Source: Caprella mutica
Taxonomy: Eukaryota; Arthropoda; Malacostraca; Amphipoda; Caprellidae
Direction: 5' to 3'
Assembly (NCBI GenBank): GCA_947561585.1
Contig: CANNZV010001162.1
Coordinates: 1-64,000, forward strand
DNA length: 64,000 nt
The position numbers and the translations under genes were made by a program. Of this stretch, positions 37,215-48,121 are shown piece by piece (the stretch's first letter is position 1; each line of letters begins with the position of its first letter). A model generated the notes under the pieces. That model did not search any database, was not told where the DNA came from, and was given only the letters and a program-made list of their open reading frames with translations.

Positions 37215-37855
37215 TGATTGATCTTAGCTATATAAAACAACATTGTGACATTAATAATCACAAATTTAACTAAAATGGTTCATTTTCCACGTATTCCAGG
37301 GGCAGAAGATAGTTACGTAGAAATTATTTCTTTCTATATATCAAATGGATGGACATTTAACCTCATTTACAGCTGTAGCAGTTCTTCACCTAATATTTCA
37401 AATATCAGCAATTTTCTCGATAATAAGACATTCCCCCCCCCCCCCCTTGGGGCAAAATATTTTTACGTTGAACTTTGTTTTTGCTAAAAATGAACTTATC
37501 ATACCTTTATCATCAAGTTTGCTATTATAGCATTTCTTAAAGATGTTGATAACCCAGTTTAATGTCAAATTAGATTAGGGAGGTTTAAAGCTTATTTTCT
37601 ATAATTCCCTCCTCCCCAGGTGGCAGAAGATGTCAACCGATTGGGCTGAAATTTTTCATAGCGTGTTTTTTCACCCATATGCCAATTTCTAACTTTGTAG
37701 CTAAGGGAAAATCGAAATAACTCAAAACGATCCACCCCAAGCTGCTACAGTTTAAAAACTTTATATTTTTTTATTCAAACTATTGTAATTTGATACTATA
37801 AGTACATGCTTTTCTTTCTAATTTGATCTTCTCCCATTTTGTAGGTATTTTAGGG
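37215..37855. repeat. Long inverted repeat, right arm
   Basis: Reverse complement of 32480-33166. It has the same three modules (GGCAGAAGATGTCAACCG near 37622, GGGGCAAAATATT near 37449, GGGGCAGAAGATAGTTACG near 37299). A C-run of about 15 lies at 37432-37446. Together the arms enclose 4.05 kb. Confidence 0.8.
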
Positions 37856-37948
37856 GAAAAAATGATGAAATAAATACATGTTCTATATTCGACGTGGGAA
37901 TATTCTTCCTTCGTTGGATGTTTTTTGGGGATATTTCTTACGGTACTA

Positions 37949-38443
37949 GGACAAAATGCCTACGGACAAAATGCCTACGGACAAAATGCCTACGGACAAA
38001 ATGCCTACGGACAAAATGCCTACGGACAAAATGCCTACGGACAAAATGCCTACGGACAAAATGCCTACGGACAAAATGCCTACGGACAAAATGCCTACGG
38101 ACAAAATGCCTACGGACAAAATGCCTACGGACAAAATGCCTACGGACAAAATGTCTACAGACAAAATGTCTACAGACAAAATGTCTACAGACAAAATGTC
38201 TACAGACAAAATGTCTACAGACAAAATGTCTACAGACAAAATGTCTACAGACAAAATGTCTACAGACAAAATGTCTACACACAAAATGTCTACACACAAA
38301 ATGTCTACAGACAAAATGTCTACACACAAAATGTCTAGAGACAAAATGTCTAGAGACAAAATGTCTAGAGACAAAATGTCTAGAGACAAAATGTCTTACA
38401 CACAAAATGCCTACACACAAAATGCCTACACACAAAATGCCGA
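37949..38443. repeat. 15-bp minisatellite, about 34 units
   Basis: The unit is GGACAAAATGCCTAC. About 13 units are of the CCTACGG type, then about 9 GTCTACAG units, a mixed zone of CTACAC/CTACAG, four CTAGAG units and three CCTACAC units. Because 15 is a multiple of 3 and no stop arises, four long frames are open across it on the two strands; these are artefacts of periodicity. Confidence 0.97.
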
Positions 38444-39264
38444 ATGTACAAAATATATGAATATAGGAAATAGAAATTGTAAAATAATGACGTAAATGAA
38501 TGTTGCAAAGTGAATAAAAGAATTAACTCCATATTTAAATAAAAAGACCGAATAAAAAACATTGAAGTGATATCTGTAATGGAATGAATATTAGTAAATA
38601 GAGAACAGAATACATTATATTGTAATAAACCTTATCATTGAACATCAAACACTTTTTTTAATTTATGTAAAACATAAGAAAAAATTATATGCTACGTCTC
38701 AGTTACATCTCCTAAAGAATACTGTATTTTTTCAACGGAAATTTTTATTCTATAAAGGTAGTTGAATAAAAAAAATATTGGCAGCTTTTTATAACCAGAG
38801 TATTTAATTGCATGTCAGTACTAACTTAACTTGAATTAGAATTACAAAAGCAACTATAAACATCACTGTAGATTGAAGATGATTATAGCTAAAAAATCAT
38901 AATGGAATAAGATGATTATAGATATCTTTTAAAAAATGAAAATAAAATGACTATAGGTGTCTTTGAACAAAATGGAAATAGAAGAAGATGATTATAGATA
39001 TCCAATAAAAATGGCAAGATGTTGGAAGGTTAATTTTTTAAAGCGATTTGATAAATAGAACAAACGCTTTAGTGATAAATCATAAACACAGTGAAATGAA
39101 ATAAGAGGGTGTTTATACTAAGCACTCCGAGTTACAAATGTTCATATTCAATGTGAAATTGATTTAATAAACTCTCACTGAGGCAAAACTCTTAGTTTTC
39201 ACTTGGTCTAACTTATTTCAAATCTTTGTCCACAATTTCTATATTTGATAAGTTTAAATTCATT

Positions 39265-39356
39265 TTAGGCATTTTGTCTGTTAGGCATTTTGTCCATTAG
39301 GCATTTTGTCTATAGGCATTTTGTCCGTAGGCATTTTGTCCGTAGCATTCTGTCCG
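39265..39356. repeat. Inverted short array of the AATGCCTAC phrase
   Basis: About six units of AGGCATTTTGTCCGT, the reverse complement of the left array, with slightly variable length (14-16 bp). It forms the right terminus of the foldback element. Confidence 0.93.
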
Positions 39357-39371
39357 CGTACGATTTCTTAC

Positions 39372-39814
39372 TGGGGGCAGGTGGTCTGATTATCAGTCTA
39401 GGGGTTTGAAACATTATTGCCGATCCCGCCTCATTGTCCCAAGGCTACATCTAGGTAGGCTTTCTTTTTGTTATATTGTAGGTTTTGTTTAGTTTGGTGC
39501 CTTTTTCTTCAGCTTCCCTTTGTATCTTTCCTCAATTTATTCTTCTTATTTCCTCTTCCTTCTGCCTTGCTATATCCATGGGTAAGTAGACTGACTGTGT
39601 AGGTCTCTTATCCATGGGCGTCTTATCTTTGTCATCCATGCGCTGGGTCGACACGGTTACCTGTGGTAGCCGAGTAGTCGACATAGTGCATGAAGCGTAC
39701 TTTCACTGTCCCCTAATCTACGAGGCCTTCTTCTCTTAATGTCTCTTTGGATCACTTCGTAATTGATAGGGACAACTTTTAAACCTCGAAAATAATAATG
39801 ATAATAATTTCTTC
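39372..39814. other. Non-coding, possibly core of a further foldback element
   Basis: No gene. The stretch at 39578-39655 (GGTAAGT, ACTG, ATCCATG, GCTGGGT in order) resembles 31868-31930 in the core of the TTCGCCGC element (GGTAAGTGACTG, ATCCATGAG, GGACTGGGT). It is followed by the terminal-type array at 39815. Confidence 0.35.
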
Positions 39815-39882
39815 CTCAGGGGATTTTTTCCGAGTGGATTTTTTCCGCGAGGGATTTTTTCATCTGGGATATTTATTCCGGT
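39815..39882. repeat. Minisatellite terminus, GGGGATTTTTTCCG phrase
   Basis: Four or five units of GGGGATTTTTTCCGAGT-like sequence: the complement of the phrase at 30941. It looks like the right end of an element, directly abutting the next array. Confidence 0.6.
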
Positions 39883-40054
39883 GCGTGGAAGATTCCACTG
39901 AGGAAAATTCCACTGAGGAAAGTTCCACTGAGGAAAATTCCATTGAGGAAAGTTCCACTGAGGAAAATTCCACTGAGGAAAGTTCCACTCTGAAAACTCC
40001 ACTAAACAAAATCCAATATTATATTGTATTGTATTTATTATTTTTATTATAAAT

Positions 40055-40135
40055 TGTAATTGCTTTATGAATTGTAATTATATTATAAAATGTAATTATA
40101 TTATAAATTGTAATTATATTATAATTATTGTAATT
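40055..40135. repeat. AT-rich short tandem repeat
   Basis: AATTGTAATTATATTATA repeated about four times, between the outer and inner arrays. Confidence 0.8.
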
Positions 40136-41327
40136 CGCATTTGTTTGTAATCGTATTTAGTTGTAAATGTAATTGTTTATTTGTAATTTTAAGTTCTAGG
40201 TAAATTCCCCCGCGGAAAGTTCCACCAGGTAAGATCCACCGCTGGTAAGTTCCACCACGGAATATTCCACCGCCGGAAAATTCCACCACGAAAGATTCAC
40301 TACAAAATATTAGATTTCATTTACAGAAGGTAAAACATTTAATATTAACTGATTTAAAGAAAAATGTTTTTTTGTGGTAAACGAACAACATTTCATCAGT
40401 TAGAAATTTAAGAAATCATAAGAATATGTTATGTTAAATCAAGAACTATGAGATAAGCTAAGGTGAGCATACGAAATAATAGACAGATCAAACGATCTTT
40501 TAAATATGAAGCAATTAAATTTTTAATAAAATTTGAATTCTGAAATTCAACAATAAAGTTCCACTGCCCCAGTGACCAACAATTAAGATTCAGTTTGATT
40601 TTCCTTTAAACATATATATGTTGAAACTGAAATTAAGGTTAATATTTTTTTGTAACATAAATTTTATTTTATAAATGTATATTATCTATCACCCAAGTTT
40701 TTAAATGTACCAAAATATATTACAATTTATATCAGCAACGATAAAAGGTGGAATTAAAAAATCAATTTGACACGTACTGAAATACAATGTTTAATTAGTA
40801 TCGATATATTTTAACATAAAAAATTACAAAGCTGAAACTTTCTGTAACTGTTTAATAATCTCTTTTGAACCTATTACAAAATAAAGTTCAAATATGATGT
40901 GTTTCAACTAAATTCTGAAAATAGAGTTCAGCAGGTAAATTGAGGTACATTAACTAGCTTCGATCTGAAACCACAAACATACGAATAAAAATCATAAATT
41001 CAAAACTCACATAGGATATATAAATCATAACACGTACAGAGTGTCTTTTGATATGCATCATCTTAATATAAATTCGGTTCAGTAGGTCTCTGATTTAAAT
41101 TGACTTTAAAGAAATAGACATTAAAAACATACTTGTCATATTGCTGCTTAATATTAACTTTTTCAACAATAAAAAATAATAAAATATATTTTTGTATCAA
41201 ATGTTAAATCTGAATACTAATGTTTCTGTTGATAGATTCAACAAGCTAAATTTATCAGTGTTGTCACAGGTTGGTGTTCCAATACCAGCGTCATAGTGTT
41301 GTGGGAAAAGAGAGAGGATCCACTTAT

Positions 41328-41356
41328 GAAAAAAAAAAAAAAAAAAAAAAAAAAAA
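41328..41356 (+). repeat. A-tract of about 30
   Basis: Follows AGGATCCACTTATG. Could be the tail of a retroposed RNA, but no SINE head or target duplication is evident. Confidence 0.8.
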
Positions 41357-41675
41357 CTTGCAAATAAAGATAAATTCAGTCGTCCCAGGTCTAATATTGA
41401 GTACGCTAATATGAATTTCTGAATTAATATAAATTATCATGTGATTGGAAGGGATACAAGGTTTTATTTATAACTTTAATTATTGAACTATATATACACT
41501 CACTCACACAACTCTCACACCAAAACACACATTCATACATAAAATTGGTAGATATAATTTGAATACGACGAAAATAAATACTTAATATGTACTAACAAAT
41601 AAATAATTTTAAATAGCTATATCCTATTTAGGTTAGTAAATATAATTAAAGTATTAGGCTAACTACCAGGTACTG

Positions 41676-41692
41676 CAGACAATATTTGTCTG
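41676..41692. other. Perfect 7-bp hairpin beside an array
   Basis: CAGACAA TAT TTGTCTG, four bases before the minisatellite at 41697. Confidence 0.7.
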
Positions 41693-41696
41693 AATA

Positions 41697-41909
41697 GGTA
41701 GTTTCCCAGCAAGGTAGTTTCCCAGCAAGGTAGTTTTCAAGCAAGGTAGTTTTCAAGCAAGGTAGTTTTCAAGCAAGGTAGTTTTCAAGCAAGGTAGTTT
41801 TCAAGCAAGGTAGTTTTCAAGCAAGGTAGTTTTCAAGCAAGGTAGTTTTCAAGCAAGGTAGTTTTCAAGCAAGGTAGTTTTCAAGCAAGGTAGTTTTCAA
41901 GCAAGGTAT
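41697..41909. repeat. 16-bp minisatellite, about 13 units
   Basis: The unit is GGTAGTTTTCAAGCAA; the first two units have CCC in place of TCA. Very homogeneous. Read on the minus strand the unit (CTTGAAAACTACC) resembles the phrase shape of the foldback termini. No inverted partner found. Confidence 0.95.
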
Positions 41910-44161
41910 ACACAAGTAGATTGGCGCATCAAGAGCTCCACTCAGATTTAGAAAAGGCAGGTCAATGAACGATCTGTAATGAAAAAAAAAAAAATACTAA
42001 TCACACACTATTCATAGAATAGAAAAACAATTAAAACTAGAAATTCAACCAAGAAAAAAAAAACGAATAATTAGCTATTAAAGAACACGTAGAATCTAAG
42101 GAATACAAAAATTTAAGAAAAAGAACACATGGCAAAGGTTTGATAGTACAATTTAAGGAGAAATGATTCAAGTGATAAAAAAAAGAGAAATATTGGAAAC
42201 TAATTTGATCAAAGTTCACTTAAATTAATAATTTAATATAGTAACACTTACGCTGGTTGACTGCGTTATTCCAAAGCTCTTAACCACCGAATAATTTCAC
42301 ATCAGAATTTTAGTAAACGTATCTAGTGAAATTAGGCTAAAACAAAGAAATGAACATTTATTGAAAATTGTTGACTACTTCCCAATCAAAAACCGGTAAG
42401 AAATTAATTCCAATTAGGGTTACCGGAATTACCACCACGCAGGTAAAAATAAGAAAAATTCCAATAGTGTACACCATTCCAGACAAATATTCAGTAATCA
42501 AAATTTACAATTTCTGCAACAATCAGTTCAGCACGATAAACATTAGGTTAAGCCAATTACATAAATTACCCATTATAATAATGAACCATCATAATATCAT
42601 AAAAAATGAATAATTAAACAATACAGAAGCTGACCGTCAAACTGCACTCTAAACAAAAATTCCAAATCGCACGTTCATCTCGGTAAGCTGGCTAAGGAAT
42701 ACAGGTATCACCTGCTACGGTCATACTTAGGAAGGAAAATGATAATTAATGAAGTAATTATATAGAGGTAACATTGCTCAAGATTTCAGTTAGGGGTCTT
42801 TCAATAAATATTTATTTTCGAGAAAAAAAAAGAAATATGAGAACTAAATTAATGAACGGATACTGACAAAAAATATAATCTAATTTGTATCTTAATCAAC
42901 CCCTTTTTCAGGAATTCGCAGTATATGCATTATTTTAATATGAACTAGTATGATTAATAACCCTAAATATTACCAACTTTGAAAAATATATATTTAATGA
43001 GAAAGCTAACATTTACCAACTGATAATTAATTGTATGAAAGACAAGAGGCTAATTTGGCTGGATTAAAACCACTACAATAGTCTGTCAATATTAACCATT
43101 TAAATATTTAATGCCCATATGATGGATTATTAATTGTTTTATATTTAAAATGAAGATTAATTCATTTATAATATTATCAATTACCTAGACTTAGTAATAC
43201 ATTTTAAAATAAACTGTTTATTTGTATATTTTTTTCAAAATGGTGGAATATTCCGCGGTGGAATTTTCCACATCTTGCATTTAACGCCGGTGGAATCTTT
43301 CGCGGTGGAACTTTCCGAGGTGAAATTTACCGGCCACGGTAATTATATATTATAGGTTTTATTTATTATTTTCAAAAAACAATTCTGTTCCGTCCAAATG
43401 CCTAAATGACAGTCCAAAATATATAGTGATATATCTGTTCCTGTAACTTGATAACTAGGAAACGTTACCTTCATATAAATAAATATCTAGGTCTGTTAAT
43501 TCAATATTAATCTAGTAGAGTGTAGAATTGTGTCTTGAGCTATGGTTTTAGTTTATCTTACCCAATAAGGCTATGGGAATTTGAACTATAATTGTGTGGA
43601 TAACTTCTATTCCTCCATTACTTTATCTGTGTTTCATCAGAAATATAATTGTACTGTTTTTTATAATTTTTACAGCAAAACCTCGAAGTAGACCAGTCCA
43701 CTTTCGTATCGTATGACATATATTTTTATTTGCTCTTACTTAAAACTTACATTCCAAACAGTAATCAAATTTGCGGAACACGAATCTAAATAAAAATTTT
43801 GAATAGTTCTTTCAAGTAGAATTATCTTCATCTCAAGTGGAATACATTTTCCTTAGGTGTTGCCCAAAGAAAACGTACTTTAAGTAAATTTATATAATGA
43901 TATTCACTTACATTTTATTAAACCACTTAAAAAGAAACACTAATGAATATCACAAAAAGGTTATATAATATGAACATAATATTTTCTAAAATATTATTTA
44001 GAAAATAAGCATTACAATTTATATTTTTATTTATATTCAGTGGAATTTTCCTCAGTGGAATTTTCCAAGTAGAACTATCCGCATTGGAATCTTCCTCAGT
44101 GGAATCTACCGAAGTGGAATTCTCCCAGTGGAGCTTTCCGCAGTGGAATTTTCTTAGAACC

Positions 44162-47100
44162 CTACCACCATCGTAGCTGAAATAGAAATTAAAGCTAAGA
44201 CAATGAATAATTGATAAATGAAATTCTATACACTACACTACTACCCGTTTAACAGGATCGCATAGAAAGGTGCCCCACTAAGTTACTAATAACATAAATA
44301 AAATGATTAAAAATAGAAGAAGGGTTAGAACACTTCAGTGCTGTGAGTGGGCTTTGACCAGGGCGATACCCTGGTCGCATCCCTCGAAGAGAAAAAGGGG
44401 CTGGGAGGCCTTTCGAAGACTGGTAGATTCCCAGTAAACATTACAATGTTGGCCCAATTCATAACGAAACTCTGGGCCAATGATGTCTTGCCGGTCTTGA
44501 TGTATTGGGCCCAGAACATTATAACCACTTTTAAACGTCTTCATAGTGTCGTTAATACTTAATATTGCCAATGCCATGCATGTCTACTAGAGGTGTATTA
44601 GGTTACCACTTACAGAGCACGTGAAGAAAACTGTTACTTCTCACAATGTAGTAACCATCCTACAATTACATTTCATAGATAGAAATCAGTGGGAATAAAA
44701 TATAGCAGTTACTTTTTCAAACTCAAATCTATCTTATTTTACCTACGCTAATTTAACCAAATAATAGTACTATAATTTAAAATTGAATGGAAAGTTCAAT
44801 TTATAATCTGAATGATTATTTCAATCGAAAAAATAACGAATGAAATATATTTAAGTGTTAAATTAAAAATTGAATGGATAACAAGCCCATTTATACCAAT
44901 TTGCCAGAAACGGCTACAATTTAAAAGATATGCTTAATTGAGGGAGTTAATTTGGCTATTTGGTGCGATTAAAGTTGGGGAAGACCGTTAACACCTAACC
45001 TCTCTGATTTTCTGGCGACGACAACAGACAAATGGAACTGGTAGACCAGTGTTATAAATGTAATAGAAAATTGAAAAATCACTGGTTTGTTTAATAAATG
45101 TTTTTTGCTTCATTGGGCCATTGTTGTTTTGCAACCGTTGGCAAAATGACGTTTTCATTGCACTGACACAACGCTATTCAACAGCCGTTTTTCCAGTGTC
45201 GCTTACCTAACATTGGGCCAGAGTATATCAAAACTGGCGTGCCAATATCCGATCATGCCTTAACTTTGTCAACGTTTACCGACGTTGGTTCCTTACTGCA
45301 ATGTTATTAGGGATCCGCTAGGCCAATGCAGAAATTCTTAAATGTGCTTCGCCAGTTTTTCTCGGGCGGTGATTGAACGTTACATAAGCTTTGGCAGAGC
45401 GGTGTTATTTTGTTACGAGTTTGTGTGTCGAAAATATGTGTCGAAATCGATTATACGGGCGCTGCAATAACTGTGCACCGCTGAAGTCGGCGTTGGTAGC
45501 AAGAGGCAAGAGTCAGCAAGGGTTAGTTTGGCGTTATGGAGCTGTGCGACCTACATACCAACGTCAAACCAAAGTTCATCACCGCAATGAATCATTAAGC
45601 ATCAACGCCTGAGACCGTTTCAGCAAACTCGGGTCCCCGATTCAAACACATTCTAATCGATCGTAATATCTTGTGCAGCTATGATACCACATTCAATATT
45701 GAAAATGTGGTATCATAGATACTTGAAATAAGTAGATTTAATAAATAAGAAAGTGAATAGAATTACTTGCATTTACTTATTTAGTATTATAATTTCCTTT
45801 TTATTTAACCTAAAATTATTTAACATAAAAATTGAAGATCGTTTTATTATATTACATGATTATCGTTTCAAACAATACTTTAAATTATTATAGGTCATAG
45901 TATTAATTATTATATGATCAAACAGTGCATCAAATCTTCTTTTTTGTCCAAATCTTCTTCATTTCTTCGTCTTTTTTTATATAATTGCTAATATTTCATA
46001 TAATTAACAGAAAGTGAAGAATAGCTTCGACGATCTCAGTTGAAGCTTAAGTGCACCTTTGCTAAAATATGATAATATATATGGAAGAATCAAATGAATT
46101 TCCAATCATTCATGCTTGTTACATAACCTGAACTGAAAAAGAATTCAACAGTTTATAGCTAAGTGCATCAATATTGAGCATTCCAATTCTCATAAAATAA
46201 TTATATATGATTCCAAATTCTTTGGAATAGTGAGCAATCAATAATATCCATTTACTCACGAATCGATGAAATTACACTAATTTTAAAATGCACCTCTAAC
46301 ATAATCAGTGAGAAATCAATTCATAAATATAACTCTACTGTTATCAAACGATCAATGAATGCACTTCAAATAGTAATCTCTGTCAGTAATCTCATTGATT
46401 GAACAAATTTGAATTGAATTGAGAGTGTCTCTATCACTCAAATAACTTCGTCATTCACTACTATAGTAACTACAACATCATTCACTGAGTATTAAGTGGT
46501 AAGGATTACAATTAGGGAAAGTCACTCAGTTCTCGAAAGGATGTGTGTAAGTCAAGTTCTTTTTCAAGCGAGTTCTTTTCCAATAATAATAGCGATCATA
46601 GTGAAATTATGTGTTCAACGCCATTTGAAGATTTGCACAATCTCGATAATACGCTGTTCGTTTTCAACCCCCTAAAGCCGGGCGTGCGTGCGTTAAGTAA
46701 CACATCGTTAGTGGTTTCTTCATCAGACATAGCAGCTATCGTGAGATATTTTAGCATCCTTAAGAATAATATTTCAATTTCTAGCTTTAGATCTGGGGGA
46801 TTTATTTATCATCGAAATAATGTTTTTTGTATATTAAATTAAGTGTATGCCCCATGAAGCAAGTGTCGGTAGATGAAATCTATTCCAAATGTTAATACAT
46901 TCATATCTAGAGTAAAAATTGTTAAATGAAAAAGCAAGTTTGACTTGTATTAAAGATTTAGAATGTACAAAAAATAGACTAATCTATATACTTAATAACT
47001 CTGAATCAGCTTCGTAACTCATTTGAAACAGTTAATAGTAGTGACAACTTTCTATTATAGAAGGTGACGATAATATTGAGCTTGATATTCATGGTTCATA

Positions 47101-48121
47101 ACCCTTAAACGTCCAAGACATATTGCAAGCCAAAATTAATTATTTTAATAGATTTATAGAAAATAGATAACCTTTTTAAGAAAGACTATGTTTGAAAAAT
47201 ATAATTTATCATTTTATTTATGAAGTCAAATGTCCTTCGGGAAGAATTTTGGATAGTTCAAAATCTAGAATCATTATGTGGCATAGCCTATATTTATCTT
47301 AATTTACGCTTCTTATCGCCAGAATATGATTATTTGGAACAAATTTGAGGATAATTTGATGTTCTTCTAATGCCCTCCCGAGTGGATGGTGGTCGTTAAA
47401 GGGATAATAAATTAATGAATCATTGAAATATGAAATTAATTTATCTGCCTGCAGTATGAGAGTCTGTAAAGAGATGAAGATTTTTATTTTCTTGTTTCAC
47501 TATTTAGCTTTCGCCAATAAGATTGGATTGCAGATGAGGTGGACATTTCCGCTTTAGAAAGCTCGCATGAAGCCCACGTTGTTTCCAGTATCAACGTCTT
47601 CTTCGGGTTGGTTACTAAAATAGGAAAGGTTTACCTAGCTTCCTACTATATCTTCAACCTTTTTTTTTCTCGACATGCCTAAGAGCATATGAAACTATCG
47701 CGACACAGTGATAATTCTAAATATTATATACAGGTACACTGACTGGTTTAAGACTTTTTCAAATTTATTAATTCATATATAAATTTATATTTATACATAT
47801 TATTAAACGTAGCTTTCTGTTTTATTTTTCACTAAATATCTTCAAGAATTCACTATATAATCTTATTCATCAGAGGTACTTAATCTGTTGTATCTAGGTG
47901 TTCAGTTTTAGATGACTTGCTTCACCCAGACACTACTTCATCTAGACTTTAAGTTTTTGACCACAGGGGTTCTGTTTTGCTCGTGGTTATACTTTTGGTA
48001 CAGAACAGGTTGAATTTTACTGGTCTATAAGAGCTTACAATCTGTTTATTTTGTTTTAGATTAGTTTTTCGTACAATTGATACTCATTGATTATCAAAAA
48101 CTTTATTATATAAATAGAAAT
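44162..48121. other. Largely unrecognised 4-kb stretch
   Basis: Mostly AT-rich. Two GC-richer islands lie at 44330-44560 and 45110-45680. Frames at 45391-45612 (73 aa, Cys-rich start) and 46543-46842 (99 aa, Ser-rich) have no motif I recognise and no supporting context. No transposon ends could be defined. Confidence 0.4.
44356..44376. other. Perfect 8-bp inverted repeat
   Basis: GACCAGGG CGATA CCCTGGTC in the GC-richer island at 44330-44560. Role unknown. Confidence 0.7.

Larger units (their letters stand above)
37942..39362. mobile_element. Minisatellite-ended foldback element, AATGCCTAC family
   Basis: The 1421-bp element has termini GGTACTAGGACAAAATGCC and, inverted, CGTACGCGGACAGAATGC. 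It is flanked by an exact 9-bp duplication ATTTCTTAC (37933-37941 and 39363-39371). The left end carries about 34 copies of a 15-bp phrase, the right end about 6 in inverted orientation. The core (38450-39264) is non-coding and holds three degenerate copies of a GATGATTATAGATATC unit at 38876-39010. Confidence 0.94.
40192..43338. mobile_element. Inner minisatellite-ended foldback element, TTCCACC family
   Basis: The left end AGTTCTAGGTAAATTCCCC continues with GGAAANTTCCACC phrases to about 40310. The right end, inverted, is CGTGGCCGGTAAATTTCACC with matching phrases at 43240-43338. Flanks GTAATTTTA and GTAATTATA agree at 8 of 9 positions, weak in this AT-rich setting. The 3.1-kb core has no gene: only short frames, an A-run and a separate minisatellite. 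Confidence 0.65.
39880..44161. mobile_element. Outer minisatellite-ended foldback element, TTCCACTGA family
   Basis: The left end GGTGCGTGGAAGATTCCACTG begins an array of about 8 GGAAAATTCCACTGA units (to about 39990). The right end, inverted, GGTTCTAAGAAAATTCCACTG, carries about 8 units (44036-44161). The flanking 9-mers do not match, so the two ends may not have moved as one unit. A second, inner element lies inside. Non-coding. Confidence 0.65.

Noticed and set aside
37949..38443. CRISPR array
   Set aside because: Units are contiguous with no unique spacers, there are no cas genes, and the sequence is eukaryotic.
37894..38495. Long open frames (137-188 codons) of a repetitive protein
   Set aside because: The 15-bp minisatellite is a multiple of three with no stop in four frames; the frames are an arithmetic result of the repeat.
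41328..41356. A-tract as the tail of a SINE
   Set aside because: No clear pol III boxes upstream and no flanking duplication could be found.
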